64,000 nt of DNA from Pohlia nutans (Eukaryota; Streptophyta; Bryopsida; Bryales; Mniaceae), in the NCBI GenBank assembly GCA_022496805.1, contig CM040100.1:17203009-17267008 (forward strand). The letters run 5' to 3'. The notes under the pieces are model-generated. The model had not been told where the DNA came from. It saw only the letters and a list, made by a program, of their open reading frames with translations, and did no database searches. Shown one piece after another: positions 13,170 through 24,535 of this stretch; the stretch's first letter is position 1, and every line of letters begins with the position of its first letter. The position numbers and the translations under genes were made by a program.

Positions 13170-14507
13170 TGATGGCATTCGGTTTATCATGTGTAGAATA
13201 GTGTAAATACTAAATCGTTACCTCCCAGCAACTGTATTGCTGATAGGCCAATGAAGTCTACCTCGACTTCCATCTCATTTGGCGACAAGATATTGCATGC
13301 CCAGGCTCTGTCAACAAATTTTCCGTTGAGGTCCCATTTTCACAGACGATCTGCTCTCGAGGTAGTTAAATTCTACGTTGACAATGAAGATATATATCTT
13401 AGTGATAGATTTAGAGAGAAAGCGACTAAAAACGTATCACATCAGGAGCTCTGGTCCAGTGTTGAATGTTCTCAGGTCTACTGTATCTTGAAAGTAGAAT
13501 GTTGGACAGACAATGGGTAGGACAAATGTAATTCTTGAATACGGCGATTCTAGCTCTTCTGGCGGATCCACATATTTTCTATTCAACTATGGTCTCACAA
13601 CCTAATGCATTTTTAATTATAGCAGAATTACTAGAAGTGGTAGGTTTAGTCACATAATCAACTTGACTAACTTTGTGAGACGCCCTTGGGGGCAGAAGAA
13701 GATTAACTCTGTCATTGTGAATGAAGTGTTTGTTGGGGTAGTTCTGATAGAAATTCAAGTACTACTCTAGGTGTCTTTCTTAACGGCTAAACTAGTTTTC
13801 CATGAGGTTAAAGACCACCAAGCTCTTACACACCTAATAATGAGAGACCACCATACTCTTCTATACCTTTTAACTATTTGGGGTGAACAAATAAGAGTAT
13901 ATTAAAGCAAAATTCACGGTATCTTATTCAAACACAAGGTGACTTTTAAGGATAACTCTAATAATGCACAATCTTTAGGTAGCAATGATATCTTAAATAT
14001 AGAGAATTCAAACCTGAAGCTAGAAGGTGGACATAGCCATTTGCTCCAAGACTCGGATGCGAGGTCGTTCACAACACATCATACTTCATGGAGAGTCACT
14101 TTCTGCACACAAAATCTACCATTTCTTTTACGAGAGCCGATGATAGTAGGAAACTTTCTTTGAAAGTGATTCATCTCTCCGCAAATCACTGTGCACAATA
14201 ACATATCTCGGTTGCTATGTACTCAAAGCCATCTAAAGTCTAGAGAAGAGGAAACTGAAGAGAAATGCTGCAATTGATGTGAGGTTCAGTTGGAGAAGCG
14301 CAGAATGATGGTGACAATGGAGGAGAAGAATTCAGTTGTACAAGCAACACAAGGAATGGCACGGTACTAATTGGAGATAAGGTACTTTTGCTTTCCAATT
14401 GGATCAATGGATTCATACTTATCATGCTGCCACACACCCACTCCAACAGCTCTCACTAATGAAGAAAACAAGGAAATGATGCACAGGGACACACTCTATG
14501 TGGGACG
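13170..14507. other. Hexokinase 3' flank, no gene seen
   Basis: The first part is presumably the hexokinase 3' UTR. The ORFs at 13251-13520 and 13939-14163 have no recognisable domain, poor continuity and no partner exons, so I do not call them. Confidence 0.5.
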
Positions 14508-14701
14508 CACTAGTAGGAAATGTGTCGTTTTTCACTACTATAAATGAAAAAGGAATGAAACCGCACCATGCACATGGGGGGTGTCAGTGTTGGTGAGTGG
14601 TTTTGGTCACAAGAAAACAAAAATCAATAGGCATAATATTCTGCAACTGTTCACTGTTCCCAAGAAGTGGGGAATGAAAAACGACAGGTTTGCTATTAGT
14701 G
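14508..14701. mobile_element. CACTA-type MITE
   Basis: The left end is CACTAGTAGGAAATGTGTCG. The right end, inverted, is CACTAATAGCAAACCTGTCG, and both continue TTTTTCA. CACTA termini followed by an A-rich subterminal match the CACTA/EnSpm superfamily. The 3-bp target duplication is not exact (ACG versus GTG). 194 bp, non-coding. Confidence 0.65.
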
Positions 14702-14773
14702 GTGGTTGTAGATTTTGTATTTAATTATTTCAAATTAGAAATGCTTGACAGGTGCCAATTGCTAAGAGTGTTG

Positions 14774-15158
14774 CTCCCTCCGTCTGCCACCAAAAGACTT
14801 TGTTTTCATTGAAATCCATGGATTAAGCTTAATCCCGTGATTACAGAGGGAATATGTTGACTGTGATGCAAATCTCTGGATTAAGTGAGTATAGAGGGAG
14901 TATTTTGATTGCCAAAAGTGCATACATGATCAAAATCCTTGACAATAATCCATTGTCAATGTGATCAAAATTCATGATTAGCATGATCAAAATCCATGGA
15001 TTAAGCTACCAGCATTGTTTGCAATGTCTTGAAGCACTTGTGAAGTGCGCGAGAAGCTTAATTGCCAGCGGTGAATGAGTACAACTGGATATCACAGTTT
15101 TATTTTGGGACAAAATTGAAGTCAATATCATGGTCGTTTTGTTGTGGGACAGAGGGAG
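14774..15158. mobile_element. Stowaway-like element, possibly nested
   Basis: The left end is CTCCCTCCGTCTGCCACC. The right end, inverted, is CTCCCTCTGTCCCACAAC, next to TA. These are Stowaway (Tc1/mariner) MITE ends. Two extra internal copies of the GAGGGA(G/A)TA end at about 14846 and 14895 suggest nested insertions. The left TA appears mutated to TG. Confidence 0.6.
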
Positions 15159-15159
15159 T

Positions 15160-16330
15160 ATTAAATTGGATGTGGCACCTCGAAAAACAACTATTTTCTC
15201 ACCTACGTGGCTGAAATTGCACCGAATTAAAAATTATTTTTCATCACTATGCACCCAAAGAAACTATGTACATCATTATTCATGCACCTGAGTTTAATCT
15301 TGGACTAGAAATTTACTAATTATATTTCATCACTTGGATGGCTAAAACTGACAGTTACATATGGTGATAATATTTGAACTATGCACACCCCTTGGAACAC
15401 ATCACTCATGACACAAGAGACTATAGACGTGGTGTCAAATGGAGACCATCTACCCATACTACCCATACATCAAATTTAAACATTCTATTACAATTTGTTG
15501 AATTTACGATGAGGAGCTTTGTCATGCTATGTAAAAATTCTTCTTCAATGCACATGATTATATGGAGTTATGTGACTATAGTGTTGTGTATATATGTCAC
15601 ATATTTTCACTATTACACTCTATCACTAGAACCCATGGTTGGGGAAAGAAACTCTTGATTTGCTTAAAATGGAAGTGATCGGTTATTACATTTCTAAATA
15701 ATGATAATATTACTTTTAGTGAACTAAGAGTCATACTGCTATTCATAAATATCAATTAGGATTTTATCAAAAGTCTTCTTTTTGATTGGATGGGAAGTAT
15801 GCATTTGATTGAATGAATGAGAAGAAAGAAGAGGGTATTTCCGCATGAAATCGCTAAATGAACAAGCAAACAAACATACATACACAACTTTCAAACCTAA
15901 GACTCTTAGAGAATTAAAAAAAGTATTTGGAGTTACAAGAGTCAACAAGGAGGTTTAGAACCTTTTTTACATTTGAGTGCTTATTGTTACATTTGAATGC
16001 AATTTTTATAACGTAATAGAGTGTAATAGTGAAAATAGTATATATACATGTAATCTACAATGTTGGACTATTCATATTCTAAAAGCACCAAAAAGAAAAC
16101 ATTCATATTCTTTTACAATTACAAATACACTGAACTGTGGAGGGTGTGGTAACATAAAAAATTGTATATGTAAAACAATGACCTAATAAATCTAGCACAA
16201 TTGACATCACCTTCAATGTCATGTGTACATCAATCCACTCAATATGGAATGCAAAGAGGGTGGCACACTCACAAGCCAGAAGCAATAAAAAAAAAAATGT
16301 GGATAGGAAAGGAAACATGAAAATCAATAT
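15160..16330. other. Non-coding spacer
   Basis: No gene recognised. The ORFs are short and AT-driven. A block around 15620-15660 (CACTAGAACCCATGGTTGG) resembles one at 61760, indicating another dispersed repeat of unknown type. Confidence 0.45.
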
Positions 16331-16339
16331 GGTGCAGCT

Positions 16340-19300
16340 TCATTCATCTCCATCAGGAATGGCCGGGAGCATCAAAGAGTCCATACCACTCAATGTCTCT
16401 GAAAGTAACTGAAGACTTCCTCCACTCTTTTTAAATTCGCTCACACGTTTCTCGATGATTTGTTCAAATCTCTGGTGTTCGTGCTTTTGTAAGGTCCGTA
16501 ATTCCCTTACCACGTTCTTGTGTCTCTGTGGCACCACATCAATGCAACATGGTCATGGGTAGAAGAAATGTTCAGTAGCCTTCCAAGAGGCTGCCTTTTA
16601 GTTTCATCCACCTTTAGGTGACCAGTGATTTGTAATTGAATGGACTATTGAATCAAATAGACAATTACAAAACACTGTTGAATTGTGATTGAGTGAGTGC
16701 TTTTGATTACTGTTCACCATGGTTGATTGCTCTTGCTTAATGCCACCTGCCTCCATAGCTACTGATGTGATGTGGAATATCCCACATCATTTCATTGGGG
16801 GATGAAATGATGTGGGATATTCCACATCATTCTATTGGGGGAAGGCAACAGTCACAGAAGCTATTGAATGTTATGCACCTAAAAGAACATGATCATAGTT
16901 CATTTTATAAGAATGATTGATGATTGAGAGGATGTGGGTTTCTTTCCTTCTTTTAACCCCTAAACGTCCTCACCTTCCGCAACAATGCATTATAAAATAC
17001 AATTAAGAGGGATATTTGGAACTTGATGTATAAATAAGAGTTGTACATAATTATGAATTTTAGATTCTATCCATACGGTTAGATCTACGATTGCTATCAC
17101 CAATACTTTTGTATAAAATTTGAAACTTAAAATTCAAAATTCTTTTGTAATTTGATTACAAATAAGATATTGACAATCTAAGAATGAAATTTGTTGTGAT
17201 GGATTGAAATGTAATTACTCTAACTATAGTGATTTTTGGAGATTTTTTTGTTGGTTGATTTTATGAGTTGACTTTTTCAAGAGCACTTTTACACTGAATC
17301 TTCAAAAAGATTGGTGGAACAATGTGGCATGAAATGAGGCATAAAATTTTCACAAATCATCCCCTTTCTAATCAGATCGCACATGCATGAAGTTAACTTC
17401 CCATAAAAAACTCAGTAAAAAATCCACAGTGCAAAAAGTGCATGATGGATGGAAAAAACGGAGTTCAAATTTGTTCATCGTCCAAAATCTGGATGGTTGG
17501 ACGTTTAGGGGTTAAGTTATTAAAGTTTGAAATATTCCATTCACCAAGCCATTAACTCATATCAAGACTCACTCATGGTCTTGCTAGCAATTGAAGGAGG
17601 ACCCCCAAAAAATGAGATTCGCAAATGAGGTAGAATGCCATACTTGTGCGCATCTTTCAAGATCCAACTTTCTTGTTTTTCGAAGCTCATCACGCCCTTG
17701 AGCAGCACGTTGCAACAACACCTCCATTTCGTTTTGTTGCTTGGTTCGGAGAGCTTGTTCTTTGATAGCTACCTCGGCTGCAAATGCAGCCAGTGTGGCT
17801 TGCAGCTCAATGTGCTCCATCCTGTCTGCAATTCGTTTCACTTCATCTGCCTCTAAATATTTCCCTTGTTTTGCAAGAAAGGTCTACCAGTACACAACCA
17901 TGATCATCAATTAATTGGTGGTTATGCCTCTATGAAAACAGCTTTATGAGAATCAATAAACGCATTTCTCAAAATCTAGAAAAAGGTTTAAGGTAGTTTG
18001 ATACATCCAAAGGTCATTCATTCAAGCCGAAATGATATATGGCTTTAGCTTTCTCAAATTTGGATTAATGAGGAAAAGAGTTGATACTTGCAAAGGTCAT
18101 TCATTCAAGTCAAAATGATGTATGGGTTTAGCTTTCTCAAATTGGATTAATGAGAAAAAGAGTTGATACATCCAAAGGTCATTCATTCATTCATTCAAGC
18201 CAAAATAATGAATGGGTTTATTACCTGCACTTTTCTATGTTTGAGAAGCTCCCGAGACCACTGAGGTTTAGTGGGTGTTTTCTCAGCCATTCGTTTTCTA
18301 AAGGCTTGTAAAACGCCAATCTGTTGACGTTTCAACTTGGCTGCATGTTCTACAACTGCTTTGTGGAACTCATGCAACTTCTCTTCCCAGAGCTGCTCAA
18401 AAGACCCGTCATTCATTCATGAATGCCATAAATAAATAAAACATAATAATCCAATGGTAAATCCAATCAGTCTCTTCCGAGAACAATTTACCCTCCTCCA
18501 TACAATGAGACTCCATAATATGACAATATTATTGTTTCAAGCAATACACATGTGACAAGTCATTTCTGTGACTGATCCATGCCTGCCAGCTTGAAGGCAG
18601 AGCTTCCCAAACATGTCATAATAGAGAGGGACAATTGTAAGAAATAGAACAACTAACCCGACTTCTTTCAGCAGTCTCTTGTTTGAACGCGTTTTCAGCA
18701 TCGTCTCTTTCCAGGCTATGTCTTTTGAGCATCGCCCCTTTCCTTTTGTTATCTTCCAAGACCTACAAGTGGATTCACTTGTTGAATGTAATTTGTCACA
18801 TACGAACTTCTGGCATTAACCCGGCCCTCAAGGACGAAGGATTCATGGATTTAAAATGACAACTTCAATCGATCATATTGTGAAAAATATGATTCAGATG
18901 GGGTCAAATCTTTTATCGCTGGAATCAATGAAGAACATTACATGTCTTGATCAAAAAACAAATAAATTTGAACAAAAGGAAGTTCAAATAGGACCTACTC
19001 AAAATTGCTAAATAAACATGAGGCCCGATTTGGGGTTCTATGTCCTTTAGGGGTTTAGGTAGAGGATATCACTTAACGCTTAAAGGACGAAGGATTACTA
19101 ATCCCAAAATTACTTTTACATGTTGCTTAGTATCCTCTAAGATAGAAATACCTAAAACCGTCCTTGACATGTAGGATTGTTTTCAAATTGTCCCATAAAG
19201 TGCATTGAAACTGTCTCCATACTTTATTTTCATTGATTGCAATCTGAATTTTATAGCTGTTGGTTTCATGACAAATCTATACAACGGTTTCAGTGGTCTA

Positions 19301-20799
19301 GGCAACTTCCACTTCAAAAATTCATAGCAATTAGGTGACTTTTCCAAAAATTCTACTTTATTTTTTGTTCTAAAACCCATCATTTTCAATTGCTAATACT
19401 ACAAAAAATTCTATTTTGAAAGAAACGCCTCCAACTATGCTAAATTGCTTGAAGAGACGGTTTTAGGTAGTTCTACCTTACATTACAGGTTCAGTTTTAC
19501 AATCGAAAGTGTACCTTAACACCGTTGAGGCGTTGGGCAGCAGCTCGAGCCTCCATGTAATTGCCTTCGTTTTCAGCTTTCTTCCTGTGAGCTTCCAAAG
19601 AATTGATCACCTCCATCACCTTCACAACCAAAATACCACACTCACATCTTCATATGCAATAATCATAATGCCAACATGATGATAATATTTCCATTAATTT
19701 AGATTCAGTGATCACAATTAGGGGGTGTCACGGCACTTTTGAGAAGTTGATTTTCTGAAGATCGAGAACCTGGGGAGAGAATTCAGGAACCAATCGTGGC
19801 CATTCTCCACAAACCAAGCCATGACATCCTTTGAATGAGTGTGAAGAATGAGAACAATAGCAAACTAGGGGAATTTACCTATGGAGGAGAAGTCAATCTT
19901 CACGCCCATTCATCACCTTAGGAGGAGAAGAATGTAGCTTCTCAATCATCAGAGAATGGGTGCTCAACAAGTCAAGGAGAAAGTGCCATGTACCCATTCT
20001 TTGAAGATTGAGAATGGGAAGAAAGCAACGTGGCGCCCTCTAATAATGCAAACAATAGGGGGTGTCACACCTCTTGCGAAAAGTTTGATTCTCTGAAGAT
20101 TGAGAACCTAAGGAGAGAATTGTGGAGCCAATCCTGGGCATTCTCCATGAAGAAGCCGTGACTCCCCTTGAGGCTGTGTGAAGAATGAGAATGGCCACGG
20201 CTTCTCATTCTTCACCCCCAGAGGAGAAGAATGAAACTTCTTAATCTTCAGAGAATAGGTCCTCCACAATTCAAGGAGAAAGTGCGTCTCTGATGTGTTG
20301 AAAATGCGAATAACGGAAAAACTGTGAAGAATTGGATTTTGAATTGTGAAGTTCAGATTTTTGAGGCTTATTATACACATCTTCTAGAAATAGAAATATC
20401 TCAATTTTGGATTTGTGCAACTATCAAAATACCCACGTACGCATTCTCTGAAGATTGAGAATGAGAAGAAAGATGAGTGACACCCCCTAATCTTCACACA
20501 CATTCTTCACGCCCATCTTCACCTCAGGAGAAGAATGAAGCTTCTCAATCTTCAGATAATGGATCCTCCACAATTCAAGGAGAAAGTGCAATGTACAAAG
20601 TCGATTCTCTGATGGGAAGAAAGCGCCGTGACACTCCCTAATAATGCGAACAATAACTGAAAGGTGAAATAGTTACCTGGGGAGAAAGGGCAGGATAAGT
20701 GATCTCCATGGAAGTCCTCCGACTGGGACTTCGTTGCAACGTTCGGAATGAGCCAGCCGACGTGCTACCCGTCATGCTCACGCTACTCCTGCACCCCAT
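16340..20799 (-). CDS. Coiled-coil protein, possibly cilium-associated
   Basis: Six exons on the minus strand: 20799-20677, 19619-19515, 18762-18658, 18392-18225, 17883-17644, 16525-16340. All introns are phase 0 with GT-AG borders, giving 308 aa. The N-terminal 40 residues are Ser/Arg-rich. The rest is charged helix: LEAHRKKAENEGNYMEA, then LWEEKLHEFHKAVVEHAAKL, then WSRELLKHRKVQTFLAKQGK, then KEQALRTKQQNEMEVLLQRA, ending LMLPAIPDGDE. I recall similarly organised proteins in ciliated protists and other ciliated eukaryotes, so a flagellar role in motile sperm is plausible, but this is inference from memory. There are no enzymatic motifs. Acceptor choice at exon 4 is ambiguous by one codon. 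Introns hold many MITEs. An in-frame TAA lies just upstream of the ATG, supporting the start. Confidence 0.75.
16567..16874. mobile_element. TIR MITE with internal perfect hairpin, copy 1
   Basis: The ends match the 24238-24535 copy (ATGTTCAGTAGCC... and inverted ATAACATTCAATAGC...). Inside, a 27-bp perfect stem on a 6-base loop lies at 16769-16828, with repeated core GATGTGGAATATCCCACATC. The element starts shortly past the acceptor of the last intron of the coiled-coil gene, so it lies in that intron. Confidence 0.75.
16957..17511. mobile_element. piggyBac-like MITE flanked by TTAA
   Basis: Both ends read CCCCTAAACGTCC as a 13-bp perfect inverted repeat, with TTAA at 16953-16956 and 17512-17515. 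The element is 555 bp with no transposase. TTAA target sites and CCC termini are the piggyBac pattern; Kolobok also uses TTAA. It lies in the last intron of the coiled-coil gene. Confidence 0.75.
18013..18205 (+). repeat. Tandem repeat of about 83 bp, 2.4 copies
   Basis: The marker GTCATTCATTCAAG recurs at 18013, 18096 and about 18178. Units contain GGTTTAGCTTTCTCAAATT and AAAGAGTTGATAC. Intronic in the coiled-coil gene. Confidence 0.8.
18817..19071. mobile_element. Degenerate TTAACCC-type element
   Basis: Related to 21218-21562: the shared internal pieces include GGAATCAATGAAGAACATT and AACATGAGGCC. The left end is TTAACCC and the right end is CTTTAGGGGTTTAGG, where the TTAA is no longer intact. 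It is intronic in the coiled-coil gene. Confidence 0.55.
19719..20645. mobile_element. Cluster of three related foldback MITEs
   Basis: Copies at about 19719-20050, 20055-20485 and 20480-20645 share ends TTAGGGGGTGTCAC / GTGACACCCCCTAA and interiors with TTCTCTGAAGATTGAGAA and GGAGAAGAATG. The arms invert around each centre. Similar ends occur at 50133 (TTTGACACCCCCTAT) and 52583. All lie in intron 1 of the coiled-coil gene. Confidence 0.6.
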
Positions 20800-20956
20800 T
20801 GTGATTTAATTCCAGCCTAGTACCTGTGAGTATGGGATTCCTTTTGCAATGCACACTTACTAATAAGAAACTAAGGCTGAATCGAGAGCAAATTGTAATC
20901 AACAAATGCTTACACACCGAAAACCAAGGAATGAAGGGTAGCGTGATTCCTTTCTC

Positions 20957-22027
20957 TCAAGGTGCGCTGCTAGCTGCACCAGCAGAGTCCGTAGCATCAG
21001 AAACACTTGTCACCACTGCAAATGACAATTCAGTAACATGCTGATACTATTTGCAAACATTTAAAAAAATATGTAGGAGTGTGCTGATCACTATAATGCA
21101 GTAAAGAGATCACATTCAAACATCAGACATTTAACTTTCTTTCATTCAACCAAGTGTATGAATAATGAGTTGTTGTTGTCAGTGTAGGACACAGAATCAC
21201 AGTTTTAGTATCCTTAACCCCTGAAGGACCAAGAAGCCCACACGTTTTTTAATGGTAGTTTCGAATAGGTCCTACGTTGACTTCCTTTTATTCAAATTTC
21301 TTTCTCTTTTGATCAACACATGCAATGATTCCAGTGATATAAAATCCGGTCCAAGGATTCATAGTTTTATAATGACAAATTCAATTGACAATATTATGAA
21401 AAATCAATAATTCAGACAGGACCGGATTTTATATCACTGGAATCAGTGAAGAACATTGCATGTGTTGATCAAAAGAGAACGAACATTTGAATAAAAGGAA
21501 GTCTACACAAAACTGTTATACAAAACATGAGGCCAAATTTGTGCTTCTTGGTGCTTTGAGGGTTAAGGGTTAAAGCAGAGAAAATGCAATTGCAGAGCAG
21601 CTGTGGGAGTACTTACCAGGGAAACAGGAATGCCAGTCTTGTGGCCAGTGGTTTCTTTGAAAGCGTAGTAGGTCATCTTGAGCGAGGACAACTGGTTGAA
21701 GGCGCCATCGCCGGTGGTGGTGGAGGTGGGAGTGGCAATCTCGCCACCCCATTCTTGTTGAATCTTGTTGGAGCCTTCAACAGGGTTTTGGTTTTGGGGC
21801 AAAAATTTGGTGCGGAACACGAACTCCTCTCTGCCCTCATTCGCATCCAACTCCTTCACGAACTGCGTAATCTCGTGCTCCACGTCGATGTGTTGATTGA
21901 TCTCTGGAAAGGAGATTTGCAACGGAGTAGAATCATCCCCTTCACTGCCCGTGGGCGACCGGCTCAGCGGCGATTGAATCCGTGACACCGATGGTGGCAA
22001 GCTGCTGTGACTGTCGGTGCTCGCCAT
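20957..22027 (-). CDS. Unknown 166-aa protein, two exons
   Basis: Exon 1, 22027-21617, encodes 137 aa: a Ser/Pro-rich start (PPSVSRIQSPLSRSPTGSEG), then a folded-looking part with HEITQFVKELDANEGREEFV and LKMTYYAFKETTGHKTGIPV. It ends at a good donor (CTG|GTAAGT, phase 0). Exon 2, 21046-20957 (or from 21040), stays in frame with either acceptor and ends in a Ser/Ala tail and TGA. I do not recognise the family. It lies on the same strand as the coiled-coil gene, its stop only 157 bp before that gene's ATG, and is divergent from TRAPPC2. A TTAA-flanked MITE sits in its intron. The exon 2 assignment is the weaker part. Confidence 0.6.
21218..21562. mobile_element. piggyBac-like MITE with long inverted repeats
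   Basis: It is flanked by TTAA (21214-21217 and 21563-21566). The ends are CCCCTGAAGGACCAAGAAGC and, inverted, CCCTCAAAGCACCAAGAAGC. Inverted similarity continues about 150 bases inward, including GATATAAAATCCGGTCC. It lies in the intron of the 166-aa gene. Confidence 0.75.
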
Positions 22028-23195
22028 TTGGGTTTAAGGTGCCCCAACCAAGGAAAAAAAAATTCAAATGACGAAGTATGTACCACTCTTCAAACAAGAC
22101 CAAAGTGCGTCAAGCTCCTCCAGGAATGTGGAACCCTAATTCGTGTGCTGCTGCTGGTGCCTAACCTTTGTCCATGCCGATCGACATTGTACAGAACGCC
22201 GAGAATGCTACTGAAAATGATACATGATTCTGTTCTTGCACGTATGTGTGACGATCCATACTCTTGTTCCGAAAGATTTGAAACTGCGCATCGGGATCTG
22301 ACCTAGGGTTTGCACATCCATTGCGCTCAACGACAACGGGCGAGATTCAATACATCATGGACCATTTCGAAACTCAATGGAATCGACCTTTGAAAACAGA
22401 CGTCAGATCGTTTCTTCAGAGGTGAGATGCAACATGATTCTCGTCATGATTATTGCCGGAATGAGGAATTTGTCGCAGCGTATGCTCGGATCTCAATTCG
22501 TCAACATACCTCTTTCTAATTTTTTCTTGTTTCGCCAAGCAACCGTGATTTCTAATTCTCGATCACAGCCTTTATGCTGTATGCCACTCAAGCTCATCAG
22601 GAGCGCCGTAATCGGCCCTTCGGCTCACGAAATATCCGAAACGAAGCCACAGGAAGGTGGCCATGTCTCCAACAAGAAAGCTTTTCTCTGCAATTCCTCA
22701 CGAAACAGAGCATCCAGCAGCTACAAATTTCACGTGAAGCCGGACGACCTTGAGCGGCGGTTGGGCACTTCGAGCATTTGATCTCATGGGTTTTCAGCCC
22801 CGTCCACCTCAGCTTCCTGACCCCTGCTTAGTCAGAAGTTCACCGCTTCACCCAGTCACCTCTTTCCACGTGGATTTCGTCTCTCTACCCCCTTTTACTT
22901 TTTCCAGAGCCTCAAACCTTCACGATGTTGATCAAGCTTTTCGTCCTAACCTCACTCTCCAAATGTAGGATCGTCTGTGTAGTTTGAGATCATGTGGAGA
23001 TTTGTAACTGAATATTAGGTTAAGGAACAGGGGCAAGCTCACAGCGAAGCTCTATTTCTATCGTCAAAAACCCTAATTTCTCCTTTCGATGCAGCTGGTT
23101 TTTCTTCTCCTGTGGTTTGAATAGCAGAAGACGCTCTAGATTTCATCAAAGTGTGTTGGCGTTAAGAGTGAGAAGATCAGTTGACGGTGAAAACG
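22028..23195. promoter_or_regulatory. Divergent promoter region
   Basis: These 1,168 bases separate the starts of the 166-aa gene (minus) and TRAPPC2 (plus). The region is less AT-rich than the surroundings. An open frame at 22377-22781 has no recognisable domain and is not called. No clear TATA box on either side. Confidence 0.4.
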
Positions 23196-23957
23196 ATGTC
23201 AAGCATAGCGTGCTTCGTCATTGTGTCTCGCGATGACAGTCCCATTTACGAGAGCGAAGTTGGCTCTGCTCCAAAGGTATCTTTAATTTACCGCTCGCTG
23301 CACAAGAAATTGAATGTCTCTCTCCACCATTCCCACAATAGATTGACATAAATTGGTTTGGAAATGCAGAAAGACGAGGCGGCACACCTGCATCAGTTTA
23401 TCCTACACGCTTCTCTTGACATAGTCCAGGATGTTGTTTGGAACACCAACAACATGTACGTCATTGAACACAAAATCTCTGTCTCTCTCCCTTGTCTTTC
23501 TGTCGGTGATTGGAGATCTGATCGGCTCGTAGTTGGTGTTTTCTAGGTTCTTGAAGCTCGTGGATAAGTTCAACGATTTGCTAGTGTCGGTGTACGTGAC
23601 TGCCAACCAGACTCGGCTGATGCTGCTGCACGACTCTCGCAACGAGGATGGCATCAAAAACTTTTTCCAAGAAGTCCACGAACTCTACATCAAGGTGATC
23701 ACAATCCTTGCATCCTCGTGACTATGTTCTGTACTTCGTAAATGATGTTGTTGTTTCTTAAGATTTGAATGTCTTGCTGTGCATTTGTGTGTAGCAACTT
23801 TATTAGATGGCCCTCAGTGTCTAATACAGAACTTCTTTTTCTTCTTCTTCTTGAGCTCCTGCAGATTTTGTTAAACCCTCTGTACGTACCTGGCTCTCGC
23901 ATCACCTCGCCATTTTTTGACACGAGGGTGCGTGCTCTTGCGAGGAAGTATCTTTGA
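23196..23957 (+). CDS. TRAPPC2: TRAPP complex subunit 2 (sedlin / Trs20)
   Basis: Core subunit of the TRAPP vesicle-tethering complex acting at the ER-Golgi. Four exons: 23196-23276, 23370-23455, 23547-23694, 23865-23957, all GT-AG with consistent phases, giving 135 aa, about the normal family length. Diagnostic stretches: CFVIVSRDDSPIYESEVG at 6-23, AHLHQFILHASLDIVQD, NDLLVSVYVTANQTRLMLLH, NFFQEVHELYIKILLNP and the C-terminal FDTRVRALARKYL, which match plant sedlin-like proteins closely as I know them. It fills the longin-like fold without truncation. Expected to be a housekeeping, single-copy gene. Confidence 0.95.
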
Positions 23958-24237
23958 AGCTGCTCAAGCAAACGGTAAAACTAAGGTAGAGGATACTATT
24001 GTGTGATTTTATGGAATTGTGGAAGGATCTTGCAATTTTTTCATCACTATGTATGAATGTCTTCCGCAATTTCAAAGTGGGAGGTTGTAGACAGTAGACA
24101 ACCCCATTTTCCATTCAGAAATCAGTGGTCATGGACATTTAATCAAGTCATGCTTACACCACTTGCTAATATGTCCCGAGGTATTGTTTGAATAAATGAG
24201 TGGAGGTTACTATAGGAGACGGGATCGGGTTTGAGTC

Positions 24238-24535
24238 ATAACATTCAGTAGCCTTCAAGAAAGGCTGCCTGTTAGTTTCATCCACCTTTATATATGGAGT
24301 GACCAGTGATTTGTAATTGAATGGGCTATTGAATCAAATAAACAATTACAGGGCACTATTGAATTGTGACTGAGTCAGTGCTTTCGAGTTGCTCTTGCTT
24401 AATGCCACCTGCCCCCATAGCTACTGATGTGATGTGGAATATCCCACATCATTTCATTGGGGATGAAATGATGTGGGATATTCCACATCATTCTGTTGGG
24501 GGAAGGCAGCAGTCATAGAGGCTACTGAATGTTAT
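24238..24535. mobile_element. TIR MITE with internal perfect hairpin, copy 2
   Basis: The ends are a perfect 16-bp inverted repeat, ATAACATTCAGTAGCC. The interior matches the 16567-16874 copy throughout. A 27-bp perfect stem at 24431-24457 and 24463-24489 encloses the loop TGGGG. It lies 280 bases past the TRAPPC2 stop. No obvious TSD. Confidence 0.8.

Noticed and set aside
22377..22781. 134-aa ORF in the divergent promoter
   Set aside because: No domain, no clear exon partners, overlaps other small ORFs; could be UTR sequence.
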